A DNA stretch of 64,000 nt, from positions 1-64,000 of the forward strand of contig NZ_LZSU01000044.1 of the NCBI RefSeq assembly GCF_001665575.1. The letters are read 5' to 3'. The notes under the pieces were generated by a model, which was given only the letters and a program-made list of their open reading frames with translations, searched no databases and was not told where the DNA came from. Position numbers and translations under genes: made by a program. Position 1 is the first letter of the stretch, and every line of letters starts with the position of its first letter. Shown in pieces: positions 23,898 through 34,247 of the stretch. Source of the stretch: Mycobacterium sp. 852013-51886_SCH5428379 (GTDB lineage Bacteria; Actinomycetota; Actinomycetes; Mycobacteriales; Mycobacteriaceae).

Positions 23898-26153
23898 CTA
23901 CGACAGCGGCGGGTCGGTCGCGGGTTCCTGCTCGATCGGTGCGTCCTCGGGCGCCGGCTCGAACCACAGCGCCGACAGCGGCGGCAGCACCATCGCCGCC
24001 GACGCCGGTCGGCCGTGCCACGGCTCCTCGGTTGCGTACACCGCGCCGTAGTTCCCCGCGCCGCCGCCGTTGTAGGACGAGGCATCGGTGTTGAGCACCT
24101 CGCGCCAGGTACCTGCGTGCGGCAGGCCCAGTCGGTAGTGGCTGTGTTCGGCGCCGGAGAAGTTGAACACGCAGGCCAGGACCGACCCGTCGTCGCCGTA
24201 CCGCAGGAAGCTCAGCACGTTGTTCGACGAATCGTTCGCATCGATCCACGAATACCCCTCGGGACTGGTGTCCCTGGACCAGAGCGCGCGGTGGCTGCGG
24301 TAGATCCGGTTCATGTCGGACACCATGCGCAGGATTCCGTCGGAATAGCTGTTCTCGTCGAGCTGATACCAGTCGACCCCGCGCTCCTCGGACCACTCCG
24401 CGCGCTGACCGAACTCCTGGCCCTGGAACAGCAGCTGTTTGCCGGGGTGCGCCCACTGGTAGGCCAGTAGCTGCCGCACACCGGCGGCCTTGCGGTGGTC
24501 GTCACCGGGCATCCGGCCCCACAGCGTGCCCTTGCCGTGCACGACCTCGTCGTGGCTGATCGGCAGCACGTAGTTCTCGCTGTAGGCGTACAGCATCGAG
24601 AACGTCATCTCGTGGTGGTGGAAGCTGCGGTGGATCGGGTCGCGCTTGATGAACGCCAGCGTGTCGTTCATCCAGCCCATGTTCCATTTCATCGAGAACC
24701 CGAGCCCACCGAGATTCGTCGGTCGGGTCACCCCCGGCCACGACGTCGACTCCTCGGCGACGGTCACGATGCCCGGCACCGCCTTGTGCACGGTCGCGTT
24801 CATCTCCTGCAGGAACTGCACGGCCTCGAGGTTCTCGCGGCCGCCGTAGATATTGGGCGTCCAGCCGCCCTCGGGGCGGGAGTAGTCCAGGTACAGCATC
24901 GAGGCGACGGCGTCCACGCGCAGGCCGTCGATGTGGAACTCCTGCAGCCAGTACAGCGCGTTGGCCACCAGGAAATTGCGCACCTCGGCCCGGCCGAAGT
25001 CGAAAACGTAGGTGCCCCAGTCCAATTGCTCACCGCGGCGCGGGTCGGCGTGTTCGTAGAGCGGAGTGCCGTCGAACCGGCCGAGCGCCCAGGAGTCCTT
25101 CGGGAAGTGTGCGGGCACCCAGTCGACGATGACACCGACACCGGCCTGGTGCAGGCGGTCCACCAGGTACCGGAAATCGTCAGGAGTTCCCAATCGCGAC
25201 GTCGGCGCGTAGTACGAGGTGACCTGATAGCCCCATGAACCGCCGAACGGGTGCTCGGCAACCGGCAGCAATTCCACGTGGGTGAAGCCGTTCTCCACCA
25301 CGTATTCGGTCAGCTGATCGGCGAGCTCCCGATAGGACAGGCCGGGTCGCCACGACATCAGGTGCACCTCGAGCGTGGACATCGGCTCGAACACCGGATT
25401 CTGTTCGGCGCGTTGGGCCATCCAGTCGTCGTCGGCCCATGTGTAGTCGCTCTTGGTCACCCGCGACGCCCGCTGCGGGGGAACCTCGGTGGCGAACGCC
25501 ATCGGGTCGGCCCGTTCGGTGACCTGACCGTCGGCCCCGTGGATGCGGAACTTGTAGAGGCCGTCGACGGGAAAGTCCGGCCAGAACAGCTCCCAGACCC
25601 CGGTGGAGCCGAGCACGCGCATCTGCGCTTCGTTGCCCCAGTGGTTGAAGTCGCCGATCAGGCTGACGCCCTTGGCATTCGGTGCCCAGACCGCGAACGA
25701 CACCCCGGACACCTCGCCGTCGGGGAGGTCGAACGTGTGGGGGTGTGCGCCCAGCACCTCCCAGAGCCGTTCGTGGCGGCCCTCGGCGAACAGGTGCAGA
25801 TCCACCTCACCGAGGGTCGGCAGGAACCGGTAGGCGTCCGCGGTGCGATGGATGTGCGGCTGCTCGCCGCCGTGGTCGTAGCTGACCTCGAGGCGGTAGT
25901 CGATGAGATTGGTGAAGGGCAGGGCCACGGCGAAGACGCCGGCCTCGAGATGGGTGAATACGTACCGTTCGCCGCCGACGACCGCGGCCACCTCGGTGGC
26001 GTGCGGGCGGTAGGCCCGGATCACGGTGTGGTCCTCGTATTCGTGCGCGCCGAGGATCGAGTGCGGATCGTGGTGTTCACCCGCCAGCAGCCGGTTGAGG
26101 TCTGCGGTGTGCGGCCGGAGATTCGGGCTGGTGGTCTGCTTGGTCTTCGTCAT
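23898..26153 (-). CDS. glgB: 1,4-alpha-glucan branching enzyme
   Basis: A 751-aa GH13 enzyme that adds alpha-1,6 branches to glycogen and methylglucose-type glucans. N-terminal carbohydrate-binding modules precede the catalytic barrel, which has the nucleophile Asp in [10 protein letters not shown], acid/base Glu in VAEESTSWP and stabiliser Asp in [13 protein letters not shown] 26153 has a GGGAG site; a GTG at 26162 would overlap the glgE stop. It follows glgE by 5 bases on the minus strand. Together they build branched alpha-glucan from maltose-1-phosphate. Confidence 0.97.
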   Translation of the reverse strand: MTKTKQTTSPNLRPHTADLNRLLAGEHHDPHSILGAHEYEDHTVIRAYRPHATEVAAVVGGERYVFTHLEAGVFAVALPFTNLIDYRLEVSYDHGGEQPHIHRTADAYRFLPTLGEVDLHLFAEGRHERLWEVLGAHPHTFDLPDGEVSGVSFAVWAPNAKGVSLIGDFNHWGNEAQMRVLGSTGVWELFWPDFPVDGLYKFRIHGADGQVTERADPMAFATEVPPQRASRVTKSDYTWADDDWMAQRAEQNPVFEPMSTLEVHLMSWRPGLSYRELADQLTEYVVENGFTHVELLPVAEHPFGGSWGYQVTSYYAPTSRLGTPDDFRYLVDRLHQAGVGVIVDWVPAHFPKDSWALGRFDGTPLYEHADPRRGEQLDWGTYVFDFGRAEVRNFLVANALYWLQEFHIDGLRVDAVASMLYLDYSRPEGGWTPNIYGGRENLEAVQFLQEMNATVHKAVPGIVTVAEESTSWPGVTRPTNLGGLGFSMKWNMGWMNDTLAFIKRDPIHRSFHHHEMTFSMLYAYSENYVLPISHDEVVHGKGTLWGRMPGDDHRKAAGVRQLLAYQWAHPGKQLLFQGQEFGQRAEWSEERGVDWYQLDENSYSDGILRMVSDMNRIYRSHRALWSRDTSPEGYSWIDANDSSNNVLSFLRYGDDGSVLACVFNFSGAEHSHYRLGLPHAGTWREVLNTDASSYNGGGAGNYGAVYATEEPWHGRPASAAMVLPPLSALWFEPAPEDAPIEQEPATDPPLS

Positions 26154-26158
26154 GCGTG

Positions 26159-28243
26159 TCACTCCCTACGCAGTAGGTTGAGCCGTTGGTCGGCCGGGAT
26201 CTGGGGCATGTTCAGCACATGTGCGACCGCCCTCGACGGTTCGATGCGCACATAGTTCGACTGGCCCCACTGGTACTCCTCACCGGTGATCTCGTCGCGC
26301 ACCCAGAAGCGGTCATAGGGCTCCATGCCCAATGCGGCCATGTCCAACCACAGCGTGGCCTCTTCGGCGCCGAACGGGTTCAGGGTCACCACCACCAGCA
26401 CCTGGTCGCCGGTGACCGGGTCGAATTTGCTGTAGGCCAGGATGGCGTCGTTGTCGGGGAAGTGGAACGTGATGGTGCGCAACTCGTGTAGCGCGGGATG
26501 GATGCGGCGAATCTCGTTGAGCCGCGCGATGAAAGGTTCCAGCGACTCGCCGTCGGCCAGCGCCGCCTCGAAATCTCGCGGCCGCAGTTCGTACTTCTCG
26601 GAGTTGAGGTATTCCTCGCTGCCCTCGCGCACCGCGCGCCCTTCGAACAGCTCGAACCCGGAGTACACGCCCCACACCGAACTCATCGTCGCCGCCAGCA
26701 CCGCGCGGATCGCGAACATTCCCGGTCCGCCGTGCTGCAGGCTCTCGTGCAGGATGTCGGGCGTGTTGACGAAGAGGTTGGGCCGGGCGTAGTCGGCGTG
26801 TTCGACGATCTGCTCGCCGAACTCGGTCAACTCGCTCTTCGAGGTGCGCCACGTGAAGTACGTGTAGGACTGGGTGTAGCCCAGTTTGGCCAGCCCGTAC
26901 AGCCGCGCGGGCCGGGTGAACGCCTCAGCCAGGAACAGGACGTCGGGGTCCTCGTTCTTGATCTGGCCGATCAGCCACGCCCAGAAGTTCGGCGGTTTGG
27001 TGTGCGGGTTGTCCACCCGGAACACCTTGACCCCGTGCGAGATCCAGAACCGGACCACCCGCAGCACCTCTTCGTACAGGCCGGCGGGGTCGTTGTCGAA
27101 GTTCAGCGGATAAATGTCCTGGTACTTCTTCGGCGGGTTCTCCGCGTAGGCGATGGTGCCGTCGGGCAGCACGGTGAACCACTCCGGGTGATCCCGCGCC
27201 CACGGGTGGTCGGGCGCACACTGCAGGGCCAGATCGAGGGCCACCTCGAGGCCCTCGGCGCGGGCCGCGGCGACGAATTCGTCGAAGTCCTCGATCGTCC
27301 CCAGGTCCGGGTGCACCGCGTCGTGACCGCCCTCGTCACTGCCGATGGCCCACGGCGACCCGACATCGCCGGGGGCAGCGGTCACGGCGTTGTTGCGGCC
27401 CTTGCGGTGCACCTTTCCGATCGGATGGATCGGGGGGAGGTAGACCACGTCGAACCCCATGCGGGCGATACGCGGTAACGCCTTGGTCGAGGTGGCGAAC
27501 GTGCCGTGCACCGGATTGCCGTGGCTGTCCCAGCCGCCGGTCGAGCGCGGAAAGAATTCGTACCAGGAGCCGAACCGGGCCAGCGGACGGTCCACCCAGA
27601 TGCCGTACTGCTCGCCGCGGGTGATCAGCTCGCGCAGCGGATACTGCTCGAGCATCTCGGTGACGTCGGGGGCCAGCGCGCCGGCCGCCCGGGTGAACGG
27701 GTCACCCGGCTGGCGCAGCCGTTCGGCCGCCTCGATCAGCGGATACCGGTCCTGCCGGGGGACCCCGGCCGCCGCGCGTTCGAGCAGTTTCGCGCCGATC
27801 AGCAGATCGTTGTTCAGCTCGGACTCACTCTGACCGGCGTCGAGTTTGGCGTTGACAGCCTTGCGCCAGGTCGCGATGGGATCGCCCCAACCGTCGACGC
27901 GGTAGGTCCACAGCCCCACCGCGTCGGGGACGAAATGGCCGTGGAAGACGTCGGGTGTGCGGCCCTCCGCCATCGGCAGCGCTTGCGGCCGCTTGCGGGG
28001 ACCCGGCGCGACGAGATCTTCGATGGGCACCGGCGGGGTCGTCACGCGGCCCGCCGGATCATCGGCGAGCTGCGGATACGCCGTCCCGTGATACCGCACG
28101 ACCAGCGTCGCGGCGACGGCGTCGTGGCCTTCCCGCCACACCGTGGCGCTCACCGGCACCACTTCGCCGGTGACCGCTTTGGCCGGATACCGTCCGCCTG
28201 ATACGACGGGCTGGACGTCATCGATGCCGATACGACCGGCCAC
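26159..28243 (-). CDS. glgE: Alpha-1,4-glucan:maltose-1-phosphate maltosyltransferase
   Basis: A GH13_3 enzyme of about 694 aa that transfers maltosyl units from maltose-1-phosphate to the growing alpha-glucan chain. Motifs include [19 protein letters not shown], the nucleophile Asp in [15 protein letters not shown] and the acid Glu in [11 protein letters not shown]. It starts at one of two tandem GTGs (28246 or 28243); the second is better spaced from AAGGAG. It is a known essential target in M. tuberculosis because its substrate is toxic. It heads the glgE-glgB operon, divergent from glgP. Confidence 0.97.
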   Translation of the reverse strand: MAGRIGIDDVQPVVSGGRYPAKAVTGEVVPVSATVWREGHDAVAATLVVRYHGTAYPQLADDPAGRVTTPPVPIEDLVAPGPRKRPQALPMAEGRTPDVFHGHFVPDAVGLWTYRVDGWGDPIATWRKAVNAKLDAGQSESELNNDLLIGAKLLERAAAGVPRQDRYPLIEAAERLRQPGDPFTRAAGALAPDVTEMLEQYPLRELITRGEQYGIWVDRPLARFGSWYEFFPRSTGGWDSHGNPVHGTFATSTKALPRIARMGFDVVYLPPIHPIGKVHRKGRNNAVTAAPGDVGSPWAIGSDEGGHDAVHPDLGTIEDFDEFVAAARAEGLEVALDLALQCAPDHPWARDHPEWFTVLPDGTIAYAENPPKKYQDIYPLNFDNDPAGLYEEVLRVVRFWISHGVKVFRVDNPHTKPPNFWAWLIGQIKNEDPDVLFLAEAFTRPARLYGLAKLGYTQSYTYFTWRTSKSELTEFGEQIVEHADYARPNLFVNTPDILHESLQHGGPGMFAIRAVLAATMSSVWGVYSGFELFEGRAVREGSEEYLNSEKYELRPRDFEAALADGESLEPFIARLNEIRRIHPALHELRTITFHFPDNDAILAYSKFDPVTGDQVLVVVTLNPFGAEEATLWLDMAALGMEPYDRFWVRDEITGEEYQWGQSNYVRIEPSRAVAHVLNMPQIPADQRLNLLRRE

Positions 28244-28457
28244 CACTACTCCTTAGTTTCGGCGCAGCAACGAACGTCGTCGCGCGCGGCTCTCGGGATC
28301 GGCTGCACTCCGCAGGACAGCACTTTCATCCTCTCCCGCGGCCTATACCCACACCAGGCTCCGGCCCAACCGTAAGCGGCGCACCGATTCGCGGCCATCT
28401 CGGCGGACTGCCCGCAGAGACTCGCGGCGGGCGCAGAAGTCAGTAAGGTAAAGCCGC

Positions 28458-31049
28458 GTGAAAGCACTGCGCCGGTTCACCGTCCGCGCCCATCTGCCCG
28501 ACCGGCTCGCCGCCCTGGAGCGGTTGTCGGTGAACCTGCGTTGGTCGTGGGACAAACCCACCCAGGATCTGTTCGCCGACATCGATCCGGGCCTGTGGAA
28601 ACAGCTGGGCTGCGACCCTGTCGCACTGCTGGGCGGCGTCACCCCGGCCCGGCTCGACGAGCTCGCCGGTGACCAGAGCTTCCTGCGGCGACTCGATGCG
28701 CTGGCCGCCGATCTCGACGACTACCTGAGCCGGCCGCTGTGGTACCAGCAGCAGAGCGCCGAGGGTGTCGAGCTGCCCAGGGGCATCGCCTACTTCTCGA
28801 TGGAGTTCGGCGTGGCCGAGGTGCTGCCCAACTACTCGGGCGGTCTCGGCATCCTCGCCGGTGACCACCTCAAGAGCGCCTCCGACCTGGGGTTGCCGCT
28901 CATCGCCGTCGGGCTCTACTACCGGTCCGGCTACTTCCGGCAGTCGCTGACGGCCGACGGCTGGCAGCACGAGAACTACCCGTCGCTCGACCCGCAGGGG
29001 CTGCCGCTGCGGCTGCTCACCGACGCGACCGACACCCCGGTGCTCGTGGATCTCGAACTGGAGGAGAGCCGGCTCTACGCCCGGGTCTGGATCGCCCAGG
29101 TGGGCCGCATTCCGCTGCTGCTGCTCGACTCGGACATCCCCGAGAACGAACACGATCTGCGCGGGGTGACCGACCGCCTCTACGGCGGTGATCAGGAGCA
29201 CCGGATCAAGCAGGAGCTCCTGGCCGGCATCGGCGGTGTGCGGGCGATCCGCGCCTTCACCGAGATCGAAGGCAGGCCCGCCCCCGAGGTCTTCCACATG
29301 AACGAGGGCCACGCCGGGTTCCTCGGCGCCGAACGCATCCGCGAGCTGATCGACGCGGGGCTGGACTTCGACACCGCGCTGACCGTGGTGCGGTCCTCGA
29401 CGGTGTTCACCACCCACACGCCCGTGCCTGCCGGGATCGACCGGTTCCCCGTGGACATGGTGACGAGGTACTTCGGCGACGTCAGCGGAACCACGCGGCT
29501 GCTGCCCGGGGTGCCGCTGGACCGGATCCTCGCCTTCGGCGCCGAGGACGATCCGTCGAAGTTCAACATGGCCCACATGGGGCTGCGACTCGCGCAGCGG
29601 GCCAACGGGGTGTCCCTGCTGCACGGCCGGGTCAGCCGGGAGATGTTCAACGAGCTGTGGCCGGGCTTCGACCCCGCCGAGGTGCCGATCGGTTCCATCA
29701 CCAACGGTGTGCACGCTCCGACGTGGGCGGCCCCGCAGTGGATGGAACTCGGCCGCGAACTGCTCGGCAGCGACGACCTCGGGCTGCTGCGCGAGACCGA
29801 CACCTGGGAGCGGCTGCAGGAGGTGGACCCCGGTCACATCTGGTGGATCCGCTCGCAGCTGCGCAAGGCGCTCGTCGAAGACGTCCGTGCGCGGGTGCGC
29901 CGCAGCTGGCTGGAACGTGGCGCATCGGACGCCGAGTTGGGTTGGATCGCAACGGCATTCGATCCCGATGTGCTCACCATCGGATTCGCCCGACGGGTGC
30001 CGACCTACAAGCGGCTCACCCTCATGCTGCGCGACTCCGAGCGGCTCACCCGCCTGCTGCTCGACCCCGAGCGACCGGTGCAGTTGATCGTCGCGGGTAA
30101 GTCGCATCCCGCCGACGACGGTGGTAAGGCGCTGATCCAGCAGGTGGTGCGCTTCGCCGACCGTCACGACGTCCGGCACCGGATCGCGTTCCTCCCGGAC
30201 TACGACATGTCGATGGCGCGCCAGCTGTACTGGGGATGCGACGTCTGGCTGAACAACCCGCTGCGTCCACTCGAGGCGTGCGGTACGTCGGGGATGAAGA
30301 GCGCGCTCAACGGCGGGCTGAACCTGTCGATCCGCGACGGCTGGTGGGACGAGTGGTTCGACGGCGAGAACGGCTGGGAGATCCCCACCGCCAACGGTCT
30401 GGCCGACGAGGGGCGCCGCGACGACATCGAGGCCGCCGCCCTCTACGACCTGATCGAGCAGTCGGTGGCACCGAAGTTCTACGAGCGCGACGAGCGCGGC
30501 GTGCCGCTGCGCTGGGTCGAGATGGTCCGCCACACGCTCAGGGTGCTCGGACCCAAGGTGCTGGCGTCGCGGATGGTGCGCGACTACACCGAGAAGTACT
30601 ACGCGCCCGCAGCGCAGTCGCTGCGCCGCACGGTCGAGGCCGCCGACGGCGAGGCGTTCGGTGCGGCCGGGGAACTGGCCGCCTACCGGCGGCGGGTCCG
30701 CGAGGCCTGGCCGCAGATCGAGATCACCGACGTCGACAGCTACGGTCTGCCCGACACCCCGCTGCTGGGCTCCGAGCTGACCCTGACGGCCACGGTGCAG
30801 CTGGCCGGGCTGCGGCCCGACGAGGTGTCGGTGCAGGCGGTGCTGGGCCGGGTCGACGCCGGCGATTCGCTGGTCGAGCCGTCCACCGTGCCGATGACCC
30901 ACACCGGGACCTCCGATGGCGGCGCCGAGATCTACTCGACGACGACGCCGCTGCCGCTGGCCGGACCCGTCGGCTACACCGTGCGGGTGCTGCCGCACCA
31001 TCGGCTGCTCGCCGCCGACAACGAGCTGGGTCTGGTCACGCTGGCGTGA
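28458..31049 (+). CDS. glgP: Glycogen/alpha-glucan phosphorylase
   Basis: An 863-aa enzyme that releases glucose-1-phosphate from alpha-1,4-glucans with pyridoxal phosphate. The N-terminal DUF3417 region (LSVNLRWSWDKPTQDLF) marks the actinobacterial phosphorylase type. YFSMEFGVAEVLPNYSGGLG starts the core, and the PLP lysine lies in EACGTSGMKSALNGG. GTG 28458. It is divergent from glgE across 214 bp with no obvious operator. The next gene overlaps its stop by four bases, so it is coupled to a Vgb-like propeller protein. Confidence 0.96.
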   Translation: MKALRRFTVRAHLPDRLAALERLSVNLRWSWDKPTQDLFADIDPGLWKQLGCDPVALLGGVTPARLDELAGDQSFLRRLDALAADLDDYLSRPLWYQQQSAEGVELPRGIAYFSMEFGVAEVLPNYSGGLGILAGDHLKSASDLGLPLIAVGLYYRSGYFRQSLTADGWQHENYPSLDPQGLPLRLLTDATDTPVLVDLELEESRLYARVWIAQVGRIPLLLLDSDIPENEHDLRGVTDRLYGGDQEHRIKQELLAGIGGVRAIRAFTEIEGRPAPEVFHMNEGHAGFLGAERIRELIDAGLDFDTALTVVRSSTVFTTHTPVPAGIDRFPVDMVTRYFGDVSGTTRLLPGVPLDRILAFGAEDDPSKFNMAHMGLRLAQRANGVSLLHGRVSREMFNELWPGFDPAEVPIGSITNGVHAPTWAAPQWMELGRELLGSDDLGLLRETDTWERLQEVDPGHIWWIRSQLRKALVEDVRARVRRSWLERGASDAELGWIATAFDPDVLTIGFARRVPTYKRLTLMLRDSERLTRLLLDPERPVQLIVAGKSHPADDGGKALIQQVVRFADRHDVRHRIAFLPDYDMSMARQLYWGCDVWLNNPLRPLEACGTSGMKSALNGGLNLSIRDGWWDEWFDGENGWEIPTANGLADEGRRDDIEAAALYDLIEQSVAPKFYERDERGVPLRWVEMVRHTLRVLGPKVLASRMVRDYTEKYYAPAAQSLRRTVEAADGEAFGAAGELAAYRRRVREAWPQIEITDVDSYGLPDTPLLGSELTLTATVQLAGLRPDEVSVQAVLGRVDAGDSLVEPSTVPMTHTGTSDGGAEIYSTTTPLPLAGPVGYTVRVLPHHRLLAADNELGLVTLA

Positions 31050-31894
31050 GCAGGGCCCGCACCGTCACCGTCGACGGCGGACCCTATGCGCTGGCCGCAG
31101 GCCCCGACGGCGCCATGTGGGTGACGCTGGTGCACGCCGGCGAGATCGCCCGGATCGACGCCGGGGGCACCGTCGAGCGGTTCGTCGTCGGCGCCGGCAC
31201 GCGGCCGTCGGTCATCGCCGCCGGCTCCGACGGCGCGCTGTGGTTCACCCGCAACGGCGATGACCGGATCGGCCGGATCAGCACTGCCGGGGAACAGACC
31301 GAGTTCGCGCTGCCGGAGGGCACCGCCCCCTACGGCATCTGTGCGGGACCCGACGGCGCGCTGTGGTTCACCGAGATGACCGCGGGCGGTATCGGGCGCA
31401 TCACCGTCGACGGCGAGATCACCGGTCACCCGGGGGTCGGCCGGACGCCGGCCATGATCACCCGCGGCCCCGACGGCGCGCTGTGGTTCACCCTCAACCA
31501 GGACAATGCGATCGGACGGCTGCACCCGCGCGACGGACTGACCGTGCGACCGCTGCCGCACCCGAACTGCGGGCCGGTGGGTATCGCGGCCAGCCATGAC
31601 GACGCCGTGTGGTTCACCGAGATCCAGGCCGATCGGCTCGGACGCATCCCGGTCGACGGCGCCCTGCAGGAACTGGAGCTGCCCGGGCGGCCGCACGCCG
31701 TGCTCGCCGACCCCGACGACGGGGTCTGGGTGACGCTGTGGGGTGCCGATCAGATCGCCCGGGTCGGCAACGACGGGGATGTCGCGACGTTCGACCTGCC
31801 CGCGGGCAGCGAACCCCACGGGCTGGCCCTCGGTGCCGACGGTGCGGTGTGGGTGGCGCTGGAGGCCGGGCACGTTCTGCGGCTCCCGAACTGA
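31046..31894 (+). CDS. Virginiamycin B lyase-like beta-propeller protein
   Basis: A 282-aa protein made of about six repeats of the blade motif GPDGALWFTxxxxxxIGRI, the streptogramin lyase (Vgb) fold. The name does not prove antibiotic cleavage; in later blades the WFTE element becomes WVTL or WVAL, so the Vgb active site may be altered. GTG 31046 overlaps the glgP stop as GTGA. That suggests a role linked to alpha-glucan breakdown or simple coupling. No signal peptide is visible, so it is probably cytosolic. Confidence 0.82.
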   Translation: MSRARTVTVDGGPYALAAGPDGAMWVTLVHAGEIARIDAGGTVERFVVGAGTRPSVIAAGSDGALWFTRNGDDRIGRISTAGEQTEFALPEGTAPYGICAGPDGALWFTEMTAGGIGRITVDGEITGHPGVGRTPAMITRGPDGALWFTLNQDNAIGRLHPRDGLTVRPLPHPNCGPVGIAASHDDAVWFTEIQADRLGRIPVDGALQELELPGRPHAVLADPDDGVWVTLWGADQIARVGNDGDVATFDLPAGSEPHGLALGADGAVWVALEAGHVLRLPN

Positions 31895-31977
31895 CCCGAT
31901 GACAGTTTCCCCGACACTTCTCGGCGCCGGCCGACCGCGTTGTAGGTTGCTCGTTTAGCTCGGCTAGTTTTTACCGG

Positions 31978-32739
31978 GTGAGTGCGAGAGGCAGGCGTGT
32001 GAAGGTGTCGGAGATGCTGCGGCGCAGCACGTTGGTGGTCGTCCTGTGCGCGGCGCTCTGCGCTGTCGACCCGGCCGTGGGCTCGGCCCAGCCGGACGCC
32101 GAACCGGTCGCCGCCGACGTACCCGCACCCGACGGTGTGCCGCCACCTCCGCCGGACGGGGCGGTGCTGTCGACACCGCCCGCCATCCTCGAGACCCCGG
32201 GCGGCTGGACGCTCACGTTGTCGGCGGACAAGGAGACGCAGGCCGCGATACCGCCACTGACGACCGCGCTGTCGTCGCGGGAGTACGTCGTCGGCGGCAC
32301 GTTCAGCGGAGATCTGACCGGACCGGACAGCGGCGAGCCGCCCACGGGCATCCTCGAGGTCGGCTACGAGATCGGCTGCGGCATCGACATGAGCACGTCG
32401 AACGGCGTGGCCCTGACCGGCACCGCAGGGTTGAACTCGTCGCTCGGTTTGTTCGGCACCGACTTCGTCTCACCGTTGCCCGACGGCATCGTGCCCGGTA
32501 TCGGGGGCAATATCGGCGGCGGTGTCACCGTCGGGCTCAAACCCGGTCTGATCAACGTCGTGCCCGTGACGGAGAAGGAGTTCACCGGCACGAAGCCGTG
32601 GGTGATGGTCAGCAACTTCCGGGTGAAGATCGACGGTTGCGTCGGACAGTCCTTCATCCGCTCCTATGCGTTGTTGACCCATGAGACCGAGATGAGCGAA
32701 GCGGTGCTCGCCTGGTACGGCACCACCAAGATGATCTGA
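31978..32739 (+). CDS. MspA family porin
   Basis: A 253-aa outer-membrane channel protein with a signal peptide (hydrophobic LVVVLCAALCAV, cleavage probably after GSAQ near residue 38). The MspA core motifs are present: GGWTLTLSADKE, SREYVVGGTFSG, GYEIGCGIDMST, VTVGLKPGLINVVPV and a C-terminal VKIDGCVGQSFIRSYA. It carries an acidic/Pro-rich insert after the signal. It would let small hydrophilic nutrients through the mycolate layer. GTG 31978; a GTG at 31999 is possible. It is convergent with the metallopeptidase. Confidence 0.9.
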   Translation: MSARGRRVKVSEMLRRSTLVVVLCAALCAVDPAVGSAQPDAEPVAADVPAPDGVPPPPPDGAVLSTPPAILETPGGWTLTLSADKETQAAIPPLTTALSSREYVVGGTFSGDLTGPDSGEPPTGILEVGYEIGCGIDMSTSNGVALTGTAGLNSSLGLFGTDFVSPLPDGIVPGIGGNIGGGVTVGLKPGLINVVPVTEKEFTGTKPWVMVSNFRVKIDGCVGQSFIRSYALLTHETEMSEAVLAWYGTTKMI

Positions 32740-32761
32740 GCGGCTTGATCTGCGATCCGGG

Positions 32762-34207
32762 TCAGGGGAACCGGGTCAGGCAGCGCTGCTGATCGCCGAG
32801 AACGCCGACGCGGAACGCGTCGATGCGCGAGAAGCCCGACGGCACCGACTCGCCGTTGACGTTGCCGGCCGCCAGCCCGTTGGTCAGGATTCCCGAGACG
32901 GCCTCGTCGAGGTCCCCCGCGGTGAGCGCGATGGTGGCACCGCCCGGGGTCGTGATGTCCTGCGAGAGTTCGGTGGTGGCCACGCCGGTCAGACACGCGG
33001 TGCGCAACGCCGCCTCGGCCGAGTCGAGGACCAGACCCTTCTCGTGCTGGACCGCCTGCAGGTACCGCGACATCAGCACCGAGTAGGCGGTGTTGTCGCC
33101 GGCGGCCAGGCCTTCGGATCCGTCGTCGGGTTGGGCTCCCATCGCCTCGAGTTCGGCGAGGTCGACGACGACGGCGTTGGTGGCGGGGCAGTAGGAGACC
33201 GGCGGACTGGGCCGCGCGTCGGGGCAGTTCTTCGCCGCGTCGGCGTCGAAGACGAGCTCCGGGGGTTTCGCCGGCGCGAAGACGACATTCATCGCGTCGA
33301 CGATCGAGCGCACCGACTCCTCGGTGACAGGCAGTTCGCCGGTGTGGTCGTCGGGCAGCAGCACCGGCAGATCCCCGCGGCGCTGACCGATCTCGCGCAG
33401 ATCGATCGCCGCGCACGACGCGGCGCCGTCGGTGAAGCCGAACTGGAAGGCCGACACCCGCTCGAACGCCGAACCGTGTTCGTCGACTCCCGCCATCGCG
33501 TCACCCTCGTTGAACAGCGGATCGCGGAACGCGATCACGGCCGCGAGCACACCGTTGAGACCATCGCCGGTGTTGAGGGAGAAGCGCGGCGATTCGCCTT
33601 CGGCCACCCAGCGCATGTAGGCGCCGGCGAAGCAGTCCGCCTGCTGCTCGGTGACCAGCACCGGGGCGTCCGGGACGTTGAACTGGGCCTGGTGCTGGAC
33701 GGCATGCCCGTACTCGTGGGCGAGCACCATCGCCACGCCCATGTCCCCGTTGGCCGAACGCAGCGAAGGCAGCAGCGCACCGCGGTCCCACCCGATCGTG
33801 TTGTCGAGTTCGCAGAAGCCGGCGTTGACCATGTCGTAGGTGTCGCTGTCACAGAAGTAGCCGTCGAATCCGCCGGAGTCCCAGGAGATCAAACCGTCGA
33901 CGGGGACGAACGCGTTGTCGAACACCTCGGGGTAGGTCATGGCCCAGAAGTCCTCGATGTCACTGATCGCCGAGGCGGCCAGCCGGTCCATCTCGCCGCC
34001 GTCGGTGTTGTCCACCTCCCGGGACGGTGCCGCGGCGTCGGGGCGCAGCCCGGTCGGGCCGTCGGTGGCGACCATGCCGGCCACCCGGAAGGGATCGTCG
34101 AACACCGAGACGGGCCTGCCCTGCAGCGTCGTGGTGCAGCCTGCGGTCGACACGGCGCACAGCGCCAGCGCGGTGGTGACCGTGCCGAGCAGCCGTCGTC
34201 GGCCCAT
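32762..34207 (-). CDS. Neutral zinc metallopeptidase lipoprotein
   Basis: A 481-aa exported protein. The signal peptide ends in the lipobox STAGC (Cys24), and the zinc-binding HEYGH lies at residues 164-168 with a downstream Glu-rich TEQQADCFAGAY (third ligand region), as in the YpfJ-type neutral zinc metallopeptidases. Several cysteines suggest disulfides outside the membrane. It is probably anchored to the outer face of the plasma membrane. Substrate unknown. ATG 34207 is 40 bases from the dinG stop and on the same strand, so it may be read with dinG-pncB. Confidence 0.88.
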   Translation of the reverse strand: MGRRRLLGTVTTALALCAVSTAGCTTTLQGRPVSVFDDPFRVAGMVATDGPTGLRPDAAAPSREVDNTDGGEMDRLAASAISDIEDFWAMTYPEVFDNAFVPVDGLISWDSGGFDGYFCDSDTYDMVNAGFCELDNTIGWDRGALLPSLRSANGDMGVAMVLAHEYGHAVQHQAQFNVPDAPVLVTEQQADCFAGAYMRWVAEGESPRFSLNTGDGLNGVLAAVIAFRDPLFNEGDAMAGVDEHGSAFERVSAFQFGFTDGAASCAAIDLREIGQRRGDLPVLLPDDHTGELPVTEESVRSIVDAMNVVFAPAKPPELVFDADAAKNCPDARPSPPVSYCPATNAVVVDLAELEAMGAQPDDGSEGLAAGDNTAYSVLMSRYLQAVQHEKGLVLDSAEAALRTACLTGVATTELSQDITTPGGATIALTAGDLDEAVSGILTNGLAAGNVNGESVPSGFSRIDAFRVGVLGDQQRCLTRFP

Positions 34208-34247
34208 GTGCGTCCCCTCCCCGTTTTCGTTTCAGAGGATAGTGACG

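Noticed and set aside
28440-31001. An 853-codon open frame on the minus strand opposite glgP
   Set aside because: High-GC genomes give long antisense frames. The translation is low-complexity (rich in His, Arg, Gln, Val) with no motif, while glgP on the plus strand has every expected motif.
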